Shown here one piece after another: positions 1 through 5,192 of a DNA stretch of 6,230 nucleotides. Origin of the DNA: Candidatus Melainabacteria bacterium GWA2_34_9. Its GTDB lineage: Bacteria; Cyanobacteriota; Vampirovibrionia; Gastranaerophilales; UBA9971. The DNA is taken from NCBI GenBank assembly GCA_001784535.1, contig MFRJ01000022.1, forward strand, positions 9,427 to 15,656, in the 5' to 3' direction. A program made the position numbers and the translations under genes. The notes under the pieces were generated by a model. It saw only the letters and a program-made list of their open reading frames with translations. It had not been told where the DNA came from and did not search any database. The stretch's first letter is position 1; the number at the start of each line of letters is the position of its first letter.

Positions 1-871
1 AATTTCCACTTCCCCAAAGTTCCAGAGATTTTAAAAGTATTTCTTCTACCGTCATAGTGCTGTTATTATCAGAACCAAAATTCCAACCTTCGCAATATGA
101 AGTAGGGTTTCCGTAAAGTTTAGCTCCAAGTAGCAAATATCCTGAAATACATTCCATAACGTGTTGCCAAGGTCTGACTGCATGAGGATTTCTAATAATT
201 ATTTCTTCTTCTTTGAATAATGCTTTGATAATATCAGGAATAAGCCTGTCTTCTGACCAGTCGCCGCCGCCAATAACATTACCCGCCCTTGCGGAAGCCA
301 GAGCAACTCTGTGAAAATCACCGTAGTTTTGAGGATTGAAGAAAGAATTTCGATAAGCAGCTGTTACAATTTCAGAGGCTCCTTTGCTTGCGCTATAAGG
401 ATCATATCCTCCCATCGGGTCAGTTTCTTGAAAGCTGGAAGTGCATCCTGTATTTTCATAACACTTATCACTTGTAACATTTATGACCACGCCTTCAAAG
501 TTGCTTTTTCTTACAGCTTCAAGAAGGTTTACAGTCCCCATGATGTTTGTTTCAAAAGTTAAAAGAGGTTCTTGATAAGAGCGTCTTACAAGAGGCTGGG
601 CCGCAAGATGAAAGATAAAATCAGGCTTAAATTGAATTAAAACTTTTCCAAGAGCTTCTTTATCCCTTATATCGCCGATAATACTTGTCAAATGCTTTTC
701 AAGGTTCAGGACATTAAACAAATTCGGCTCGGTATTGGGAGAAAGCGAAAATCCAACAACTTCAGCGCCAAGAAGCGTAAGACATAAACTCAGCCATGAT
801 CCTTTAAATCCAGTATGACCTGTAATTAAAACTTTTTTGTTTTTATAAGTCTGATTAAAAAAATGGCTCAT
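1..871 (-). CDS. rfbG: CDP-glucose 4,6-dehydratase (partial, C-terminus off the left edge)
   Basis: This enzyme converts CDP-glucose to CDP-4-keto-6-deoxyglucose with bound NAD, in the cytoplasm. It is the second step toward CDP-linked 3,6-dideoxyhexoses or related sugars of O-antigen or capsule. I translated the open frame from ATG at 869-871; 290 codons are visible with no stop. It is an extended short-chain dehydrogenase. The Rossmann glycine motif GHTGFKG is at residues 18-24, HLAAQP at 88-93, the catalytic TSDK at 133-136, and the YSASK Tyr/Lys pair at Y159 and K163. SARAGNVIGGGDW at 193-205 is typical of this subfamily and separates it from dTDP-glucose dehydratases. Family members are about 350-360 residues, so roughly 65 are missing. 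A GAGG site lies five bases before the ATG. The gene follows rfbF after 44 bp on the same strand, which makes co-transcription likely. No internal defects were seen. Confidence 0.95.
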   Translation of the reverse strand, partial: MSHFFNQTYKNKKVLITGHTGFKGSWLSLCLTLLGAEVVGFSLSPNTEPNLFNVLNLEKHLTSIIGDIRDKEALGKVLIQFKPDFIFHLAAQPLVRRSYQEPLLTFETNIMGTVNLLEAVRKSNFEGVVINVTSDKCYENTGCTSSFQETDPMGGYDPYSASKGASEIVTAAYRNSFFNPQNYGDFHRVALASARAGNVIGGGDWSEDRLIPDIIKALFKEEEIIIRNPHAVRPWQHVMECISGYLLLGAKLYGNPTSYCEGWNFGSDNNSTMTVEEILLKSLELWGSGN

Positions 872-876
872 TTAAA

Positions 877-880
877 CCTC
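877..880 (-). promoter_or_regulatory. Ribosome binding site of rfbG
   Basis: The minus strand reads GAGGTTTAA immediately before the ATG at 869-871, a short Shine-Dalgarno core with five-base spacing. It supports this start, which also gives the expected short N-terminal lead before the Rossmann motif. Confidence 0.5.
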
Positions 881-915
881 AATTTTTTATTTTTATCACC
901 AGCTATTTTAAAAAG

Positions 916-1689
916 TCAATTCTCCCATATTTTCCATAAGGCATTATTATTTTGCCAGAGGTTTTCAAGTTCCTGTTTATCCCGCAGGGTGTCCATTGGT
1001 TTCCAAAAACCGTTGTGTTTGTAAGCTGAAAGCTGATTGTCTTTTGCAAGTTTGTCTATAGGTTGTTTTTCCCAGAGAACATCACTTTCAATATAATCAA
1101 ATATGCCGGGTTCTAGAACAAAAAATCCGCCGTTTATCCATGCATCATCACCTTTTGGTTTTTCCTGAAATTGTATTACGTCATTTTTATCGTTAAGATT
1201 CAAAGCCCCGAATCTTCCCGAAGGCTGAACCGCTGTAATAGTGGCAAGTTTTTTATGTTCTTTATGGAATTTTATCAATTCTGGAATGTTTATATCCCCT
1301 ACGCCATCTCCGTAAGTAAGCATAAAGGTTTCATTTTGTATGTATTTTTGGGCTTTTTTAATTCTTCCGCCTGTTAAAGTATCAATCCCCGTGTCAACAA
1401 GAGTTATTTTCCAGGGCTCAACGTTTGCCTGATTTATTTCCAGAGAATTATTTTTCAAATCTATTGTTACGTCAGAGTTATGCAAGAAATAATTTGCAAA
1501 ATACTCCTTGATTACATATCCTTTGTAGCCCAATAAAATAATAAAATCGTTAAAACCATAATGAGAATAAAGCTTCATTATGTGCCATAATAGGGGATAT
1601 TCACCTATTTCTATCATAGGCTTTGGTTTATATTGGCTTTCTTCGGTAATTCTTGTTCCAAAACCGCCGGCTAAAATAACTACTTTCAT
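916..1689 (-). CDS. rfbF: Glucose-1-phosphate cytidylyltransferase
   Basis: The enzyme transfers CMP from CTP to glucose-1-phosphate, giving CDP-glucose and pyrophosphate. This is the committed step of the CDP-deoxysugar pathway and occurs in the cytoplasm. The 257-residue product has the same length as the Salmonella enzyme, as I recall it, and is colinear with it throughout. The nucleotidyltransferase signature ILAGGFGTR is at residues 5-13, followed by KPKPM at 21-25, which carries the lysines that contact phosphate. GYKGYVIKEYFANYFLH at 54-70 and VEPWKITLVDTG at 90-101 are subfamily-specific blocks. YGDGVGD at 126-132 contains the metal-binding aspartates. FQEKPKG at 174-180, NGGFFV at 186-191 and WKPMDTLRDK at 229-238 complete the sugar site. 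The gene ends in TGA and is followed after 44 bp by rfbG, the next enzyme of the pathway. The start is the first residue of the conserved fold; the Shine-Dalgarno is weak (GTGGT about ten bases upstream). Confidence 0.97.
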   Translation of the reverse strand: MKVVILAGGFGTRITEESQYKPKPMIEIGEYPLLWHIMKLYSHYGFNDFIILLGYKGYVIKEYFANYFLHNSDVTIDLKNNSLEINQANVEPWKITLVDTGIDTLTGGRIKKAQKYIQNETFMLTYGDGVGDINIPELIKFHKEHKKLATITAVQPSGRFGALNLNDKNDVIQFQEKPKGDDAWINGGFFVLEPGIFDYIESDVLWEKQPIDKLAKDNQLSAYKHNGFWKPMDTLRDKQELENLWQNNNALWKIWEN

Positions 1690-1721
1690 ATTTTTATACC
1701 ACTATTAAAATATTATGTTAC

Positions 1722-1727
1722 ATTATA
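1722..1727 (-). promoter_or_regulatory. Probable -10 element of the rfbF-rfbG promoter
   Basis: The minus strand reads GGCTATAATG here, a perfect TATAAT about 32 bases before the rfbF start codon. That would give a 5' leader of roughly 25 bases. No good -35 hexamer sits 16-18 bases upstream; the best candidates (TACTTA or TTACTT) match TTGACA poorly. Either an activator helps or the assignment rests on the -10 alone. The surrounding DNA is very AT-rich, so chance matches are a real risk. Confidence 0.45.
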
Positions 1728-1772
1728 GCCTAAACTTGTAAATATAAGTAATAATCCACAAATTTTTATGTT

Positions 1773-1804
1773 TTAATAAATTTAGATTATTAATAAATTT
1801 ATTA
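1773..1804. repeat. 12-bp direct repeat ending in a 14-bp palindrome
   Basis: TTAATAAATTTA occurs at 1773-1784 and again at 1790-1801, a 17-bp period with five bases between copies. The second copy lies in the perfect palindrome TAATAAATTTATTA (1791-1804). The first copy has an imperfect version of the same dyad. The position, between divergent promoters, is suitable for a regulator-binding site or an UP-like AT tract. No protein can be assigned from sequence. Confidence 0.55.
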
Positions 1805-1886
1805 CAAAACATTAATTTTATATAAAAATACGCAATTTTGTCTAATTTTAGGTTTTTACTATATATGTAAGCATATCACAATTTTG

Positions 1887-1916
1887 TTGAGTACATATGT
1901 TTGTTGCACTTAATAT
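1887..1916 (+). promoter_or_regulatory. Candidate sigma-70-type promoter of the winged-helix gene
   Basis: TTGAGT at 1887-1892 and TAATAT at 1911-1916 are separated by 18 bases and lie about 31 bases before the ATG at 1948. This would give a leader of about 25 bases that includes the AAAGGAG ribosome site. Both hexamers are one or more mismatches from consensus. TAATAT sits in the palindrome TTAATATTAA. Confidence 0.4.
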
Positions 1917-1934
1917 TAAACGAAAAAGTCAAAT

Positions 1935-1941
1935 AAAGGAG
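1935..1941 (+). promoter_or_regulatory. Ribosome binding site of the winged-helix gene
   Basis: AAAGGAG with a six-base spacer precedes the ATG at 1948-1950. It is the strongest Shine-Dalgarno in the window. It fixes the start and is good evidence that the plus-strand frame is a real gene rather than chance. Confidence 0.8.
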
Positions 1942-1947
1942 TAAAAG

Positions 1948-2382
1948 ATGACCGCAGTTCTGACAAAAGAAGATATTGTAAACTGGAGAAGGTCTACAGA
2001 AAGAATAACACTTGAAGATTATGCAAAAAGGCTTGGTAAAGTTGTTTCTGCTGAAAAAGAAACCAATGATCTTCACGATATACTTAATAAAAGAGTAGAT
2101 GAAGTGATCGAAGTGATCGAAGTTGCCGAAGCAGTTGAAGCACCTCAAAAACCTGATATAGAAATAAAAATTTCTTTCAAAGAAAAGCTAAATAAAAGAG
2201 AAGAAGTTGTTTTTAACTATTTCTGCAAGAACAAAAAAAGAAAAGTATTTGCAAATGAAATAGCAAAGATTTTAAACTTGCCTAATGATTATGTTTATAA
2301 GTATATAAGAAATTTAAGAAAAAAAATTGCCGGAAATATACTTGTTAACGCAGAAAACGGCGGATACATTCTTAACGTTTAA
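1948..2382 (+). CDS. Orphan winged-helix DNA-binding protein, predicted
   Basis: The product has 144 residues and I do not recognise a named family. Residues about 79-144 look like the effector domain of PhoB/OmpR-type regulators. LNKREEVVFNYF (81-92) matches the opening helix. A helix-turn-helix spans about 100-127 (ANEIAKILNLPNDYVYKYIRNLRKKI). ILVNAENGGYILN (131-143) resembles the C-terminal wing, where relatives have a V-x-G-x-GY-x-L strand. No receiver domain precedes it. Instead there is a polar N-terminal part (residues 1-50) and a low-complexity Glu/Val/Ala stretch (52-65) that probably acts as a flexible or coiled linker. The protein is cytoplasmic, with no signal or membrane segment. 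It has its own promoter-like elements and a strong ribosome site, and is divergent from rfbF, so regulating the rfb pair or itself is a plausible inference, not shown. The call rests on the C-terminal pattern only. Confidence 0.75.
   Translation: MTAVLTKEDIVNWRRSTERITLEDYAKRLGKVVSAEKETNDLHDILNKRVDEVIEVIEVAEAVEAPQKPDIEIKISFKEKLNKREEVVFNYFCKNKKRKVFANEIAKILNLPNDYVYKYIRNLRKKIAGNILVNAENGGYILNV
2101..2142 (+). repeat. 9-bp tandem repeats encoding a Glu-Val-Ile linker
   Basis: GAAGTGATC is repeated exactly twice (2101-2118). It is followed by two diverged copies, GAAGTTGCC and GAAGCAGTT, and a partial GAAGCA. In frame these give EVI-EVI-EVA-EAV-EA (residues 52-65). Each unit is three codons, so copy-number change would lengthen or shorten the linker without a frameshift. 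Confidence 0.85.
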
Positions 2383-2384
2383 TT

Positions 2385-2405
2385 ATGTTTTACCTTATAA
2401 AACAT
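2385..2405. terminator. Weak hairpin between convergent gene ends
   Basis: ATGTTTTA (2385-2392) and TAAAACAT (2398-2405) can form an eight-pair stem with a five-base loop. It lies just after the stop of the winged-helix gene and includes the stop codon of nrdG, so it could act on transcripts from both sides. The stem is almost all A-T and neither side has a clear run of U after it, so intrinsic termination would be weak. Confidence 0.3.
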
Positions 2406-3079
2406 TCTAAAACGCTAGTTTTAATGCTTTTTAGAAGTGTTTCAAATTCATCATTTGAATAATTTAATTCATTTTGCGAATTATTTGATAAGTTTTTGGA
2501 AGGGATATATTTTTGTAAAAACCAGAGCCTTGCACCATTTGCAAGGTCTTTTATTTGCAAAATATCGTCTTTGCTTAATTGTGTTTTTAAAATAGTCGTC
2601 CTAAATTCGTATTTAATTCCTGAATTCTTAATTAAATTAATACTTTTCTCTATTTTTTCTGTGTCAATTCCTGAATTTGTTATATCCTGATATTTTTCAA
2701 GAGGGGCTTTTATATCCATAGCAATATAATCAGCCAGTTTAAGTTTTATAATTTCTTCTATAACTTCAGGATTGCTCCCGTTTGTATCAAGCTTAACTAA
2801 AAACCCTAATGCTTTTATTTTTTGCATAAATTCAATTAAATCAGGCTGAATAGTTGGCTCTCCGCCTGTAATTACAACCGCATCAATTTGTTTCCATCTT
2901 TTGTTCAAGAAATCCCAAATTTCTTGAGGGTCTATCGTTGAATTAGAAGGTTCTTTTTCCAGTAATTCTTTGTTATGGCAGTATGAGCAGCGAAAATTGC
3001 AGCCCTGCGTAAAAACTATGGCTGAAATTTGATCAGGGTAGTCAAGAAGTGAAAATTTTTGAAATCCGCCAATAATCAT
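2390..3079 (-). CDS. nrdG: Anaerobic ribonucleoside-triphosphate reductase activating protein (radical SAM)
   Basis: This is the activase that uses S-adenosylmethionine and a [4Fe-4S] cluster to create the glycyl radical on NrdD. It is cytoplasmic and works only without oxygen. The 229-residue product begins with IGGFQKFSLLDYPD, the usual lead of the longer NrdG type. The cluster motif CNFRCSYC follows (C27, C31, C34). The SAM-binding TGGEPT is at 71-76, KLDTNGS at 96-102 and DYIAMDIKAP at 117-126. The length fits the family. Its ATG overlaps the TGA ending the nrdD frame (ATGA at 3076-3079). There is no obvious Shine-Dalgarno, so it is probably translated by coupling to nrdD. Because nrdD carries a premature stop 441 bases upstream of this start, that coupling may fail here. 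The protein itself appears intact. A general radical-SAM activase for another glycyl radical enzyme is the alternative, but its position directly after nrdD argues against it. Confidence 0.93.
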   Translation of the reverse strand: MIIGGFQKFSLLDYPDQISAIVFTQGCNFRCSYCHNKELLEKEPSNSTIDPQEIWDFLNKRWKQIDAVVITGGEPTIQPDLIEFMQKIKALGFLVKLDTNGSNPEVIEEIIKLKLADYIAMDIKAPLEKYQDITNSGIDTEKIEKSINLIKNSGIKYEFRTTILKTQLSKDDILQIKDLANGARLWFLQKYIPSKNLSNNSQNELNYSNDEFETLLKSIKTSVLECFIR

Positions 3080-3519
3080 AAAGCATTAATTTTAAAGGTT
3101 TTTCTGAGTTTAAATTCTTCCTGCTTGCTTTTATGCCACTGATTTACAGGTCTTAAATACCCTACAACACGCGAATAAACCTCACAAATACAAGAACATT
3201 CAGGGCAATTAACATGCTCGCCTGCTATATATCCGTGAGAAGGACATATACTAAAGGTTGGAGTAATTGTAAAATAAGGCAAATGATAATTATTGCAGAT
3301 TTTTCTGACCAGATTTTTTACTGTTTCAGCAGATTCTATTTTTTCACCGACAAAAATATGTAAAACAGTTCCGCCCGTGTATTTTATTTGTATATTATCC
3401 TGCAAATCCAGTATTTCAAAGACATCATCAGAATACATAACCGGAAGTTGAGTGGAATTTGTATAAAAAGGCTCTGCTCCATCCTGAAATTCTTTTTCAT
3501 TAGCACAGACACCCTGTGG
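3076..3519 (-). pseudogene. nrdD: C-terminal part of NrdD, cut off by an in-frame stop
   Basis: This is the continuation, in the same frame, of the reductase after the TAA at 3520-3522. It starts PQGVCANEKEFQDGAEPFYTN and carries the conserved finger-loop entry PFYTNSTQLPV, then YTGGTVLHIF. The zinc-ribbon region CPSH...CPEC would be residues 643-659 if the stop is counted as residue 551. RVVGYLRPVNQW follows, whose glycine (about 671) is the expected glycyl-radical site. All family features are intact, so the sequence has not drifted since the stop arose. The first in-frame ATG is at 3436-3438, beyond PFYTNSTQLPV, and lacks a Shine-Dalgarno. Independent translation would therefore give an incomplete domain of 120 residues. 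The end overlaps the nrdG start by four bases. It could be a broken gene, a sequencing error or a split subunit; the first two are more likely. Confidence 0.9.
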
Positions 3520-5172
3520 TTATGTTTTTTTATCAAGACTGGCAAACCTGTAAGAAACACTTTCTGCAGGTGTTGCTTCAAGATTATAATTATTGCCTGT
3601 TTCCTGCTGATAAGCCTCAAGTTTGTTTCTCATAAAGTCAAGAACTTTTAAGGTAAACTGATTTGACTTTTCGGAAGCCATATTCTCCTTAAACAGATTC
3701 TCGCAAGCTTCATTCATACCGCAAATTCCAATAGTGGAGAAATGATTTTTCCAGTACAGTTTGTCCCGTAGTTTTATATCGCTGAGATAAAACTTTGAAT
3801 AAGGATAAAGATCTTGATCTGTGAACCTTTCAAGGATTTTTCTTTTAACTTCAAGAGAATTTTTTGCAAGTTCCATAAGATGCTCAAGTCTTTCAGTGAA
3901 GTCATCTTCATCTTTTGATAAAAGCCCCAACCTTGCAAGATTGATTGTTACAACTCCGACAGAACCTGTAAGAGGGTTAGCACCAAACAAACCGCCGCCT
4001 TTTTTCATAAGTTCCCTGTTGTCAATTCTTAACCTGCAACACATCGAACGAGTGTCTTCCGGCTTCATATCAGAGTTTACAAAGTTGGAAAAGTAAGGAA
4101 TACCGTATTTTGCGGTGATTTCCCATAAACCTTTAAGATTAGGGTTATCCCAATCAAAATCTTTTGTTATGTTGTAGGTTGGGATCGGGAAAGTAAACAC
4201 TCTTCCCTTTGCATCGCCTTCCATAAGCACTTCAAGGAAAGCCTTATTAAAGATGTCAACTTCATTTTGAAATTCTCCATAAGTTGTTTCCATTATTTTT
4301 CCGCCGATAATTACATTTTGATTAGCCAAATGAGAAGGCACAACAAGATCAAGCGTAATATTTGTAAAAGGCGTCTGGAAACCAATCCTTGTCGGCACGT
4401 TTAAATTATAAACAAATTCCTGTAATGCCTGTTTAACATCTTTATAGCTTAAATTATCATATTTTATAAAAGGCGCAAGAAGAGTATCCGCGTTTGAAAA
4501 AGCTTGGGCTCCTGCTGATTCTCCCTGAAGCGTAAAAAGGAAATTAACCATTTGTCCCAGAGCAGTTCTGAAGCGTTTGGGCGGTCTACTTTCAATTTTC
4601 CCAGGCGCTCCCTTAAATCCTTCCATTAATAAATCATTTAAATCCCAACCAACACAGTAAACAGAGAGTACATTTAAATCATGAATGTGGAAATCTCCAT
4701 TAAGGTGTGCTTCTTTTACTTCTTTAGAATAAATCTTGTTCAACCAGTATGTTTTATTGACTTCAGAAGAAATATAATTGTTTAACCCTTGCAAAGAAAA
4801 AGACATGTTACTATTTTCCTTGACTTTCCAATCCAGCTGGTCAAGATATTTATCAATAAGCTCAATTTTATCCTGATTAACTATTTCTCGTAATTTAATA
4901 TGCTGATCTCTATAAATAGCGTATGCTCTTGCTGTTTTATGATAAGGAGAATCCATCAGAGTATCTTCAACGATATCCTGAATTTCTTCAACAGAAGGAA
5001 TTTGAGTATTCAGAACTTTATGTGCAAGGCTTATAGCTTTTAAAGCAAGGTCATGGGCAGTTTCTATATCAAATTCATTTGTTGCTTTGCCGGCTTTAGA
5101 AATAGCATTCGTGATTTTTTCCAGCTCAAAATCAATAACAATGCCGTCTCTTTTTTTTATCTTATCAAACAT
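3520..5172 (-). CDS. nrdD: Anaerobic ribonucleoside-triphosphate reductase, N-terminal part before an in-frame stop
   Basis: Class III reductase reduces ribonucleoside triphosphates to deoxy forms under anaerobic conditions in the cytoplasm, using a glycyl radical. The visible product is 550 residues, against about 600-720 for intact family members; reading through the stop gives 698. Residues about 3-92 form an ATP-cone allosteric domain (KKRDGIVIDFELEKITNAI...). The barrel follows. DFHIHDLNVLSVYCVGWDL carries C173, in the place of a conserved catalytic cysteine. FTLQGESAGAQAFSNADTLL is at 213-232. SMCCRLRIDNR has the vicinal pair C378-C379. GGGLFGANPLTGSVGVVTIN is at 392-411 and IGICGMNEA at 481-489. 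The frame stops after SLDKKT, where relatives continue with Tyr-Pro. It starts 18 bp after fliI. AAGGAG at 5187-5192 is 14 bases from the ATG, a long spacer, but no alternative in-frame start exists before the upstream stop. Confidence 0.95.
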   Translation of the reverse strand: MFDKIKKRDGIVIDFELEKITNAISKAGKATNEFDIETAHDLALKAISLAHKVLNTQIPSVEEIQDIVEDTLMDSPYHKTARAYAIYRDQHIKLREIVNQDKIELIDKYLDQLDWKVKENSNMSFSLQGLNNYISSEVNKTYWLNKIYSKEVKEAHLNGDFHIHDLNVLSVYCVGWDLNDLLMEGFKGAPGKIESRPPKRFRTALGQMVNFLFTLQGESAGAQAFSNADTLLAPFIKYDNLSYKDVKQALQEFVYNLNVPTRIGFQTPFTNITLDLVVPSHLANQNVIIGGKIMETTYGEFQNEVDIFNKAFLEVLMEGDAKGRVFTFPIPTYNITKDFDWDNPNLKGLWEITAKYGIPYFSNFVNSDMKPEDTRSMCCRLRIDNRELMKKGGGLFGANPLTGSVGVVTINLARLGLLSKDEDDFTERLEHLMELAKNSLEVKRKILERFTDQDLYPYSKFYLSDIKLRDKLYWKNHFSTIGICGMNEACENLFKENMASEKSNQFTLKVLDFMRNKLEAYQQETGNNYNLEATPAESVSYRFASLDKKT

Positions 5173-5186
5173 ATATTTTAGTCGTT

Positions 5187-5192
5187 CTCCTT
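5187..5192 (-). promoter_or_regulatory. Ribosome binding site of nrdD, overlapping the fliI stop codon
   Basis: The minus strand reads TAAGGAGAA, so the fliI TAA and the AAGGAG core share bases. Spacing to the nrdD ATG (5170-5172) is 14 bases, longer than usual. This packing indicates that fliI and nrdD are read from one transcript and that translation of nrdD may depend on ribosomes finishing fliI. Confidence 0.65.

Larger units (their letters stand above)
1690..1947. other. Divergent AT-rich intergenic region
   Basis: This 258-bp stretch separates rfbF (leftward) from the winged-helix gene (rightward). It contains no credible coding sequence. It holds a TATAAT for rfbF near its left end and a TTGAGT/TAATAT pair for the rightward gene near its right end. 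Between them is a pair of 12-bp direct repeats, the second inside a 14-bp palindrome. Small dyads are also present: ATATG-TAAG-CATAT at 1863-1876 and ACATATGT at 1893-1900. These could be operators, but in DNA this AT-rich such dyads arise easily. No tRNA, riboswitch or strong terminator was recognised. Confidence 0.6.

Noticed and set aside
311..562. Plus-strand open frame of 83 codons
   Set aside because: It lies opposite the conserved rfbG sequence, has no ribosome site and encodes nothing recognisable.
1858..1870. ACTATATATGTAA resembling half of an NrdR box
   Set aside because: The match is one base short of the symmetric core, no second box at the proper spacing is seen, and the site precedes the winged-helix gene rather than nrdD.
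1876..2148. Minus-strand open frame of 90 codons opposite the winged-helix gene
   Set aside because: Its Phe/Cys-rich translation is typical of an antisense shadow, and the plus-strand gene has a strong ribosome site and domain pattern.
3520..3522. Recoding of the stop as selenocysteine or pyrrolysine, or a changed genetic code
   Set aside because: The codon is TAA, not TGA or TAG, and TAA ends several neighbouring genes at their natural C-termini.
3523..3530. Run of seven A on the minus strand just before the nrdD stop, as a slippage or programmed frameshift site
   Set aside because: A shift either way leaves the NrdD frame: one direction soon meets a stop, the other gives unrelated sequence. 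Slippage cannot restore the protein without a second compensating shift.
3384..3620. Minus-strand open frame across the nrdD stop, considered as a frameshifted continuation of nrdD
   Set aside because: Its translation shows no NrdD motifs. The true continuation (PFYTNSTQLPV...) lies in the original frame, so no frameshift is needed.
3821..4096. Plus-strand open frame of 91 codons
   Set aside because: It is antisense to highly conserved nrdD catalytic blocks, with no ribosome site or domain.
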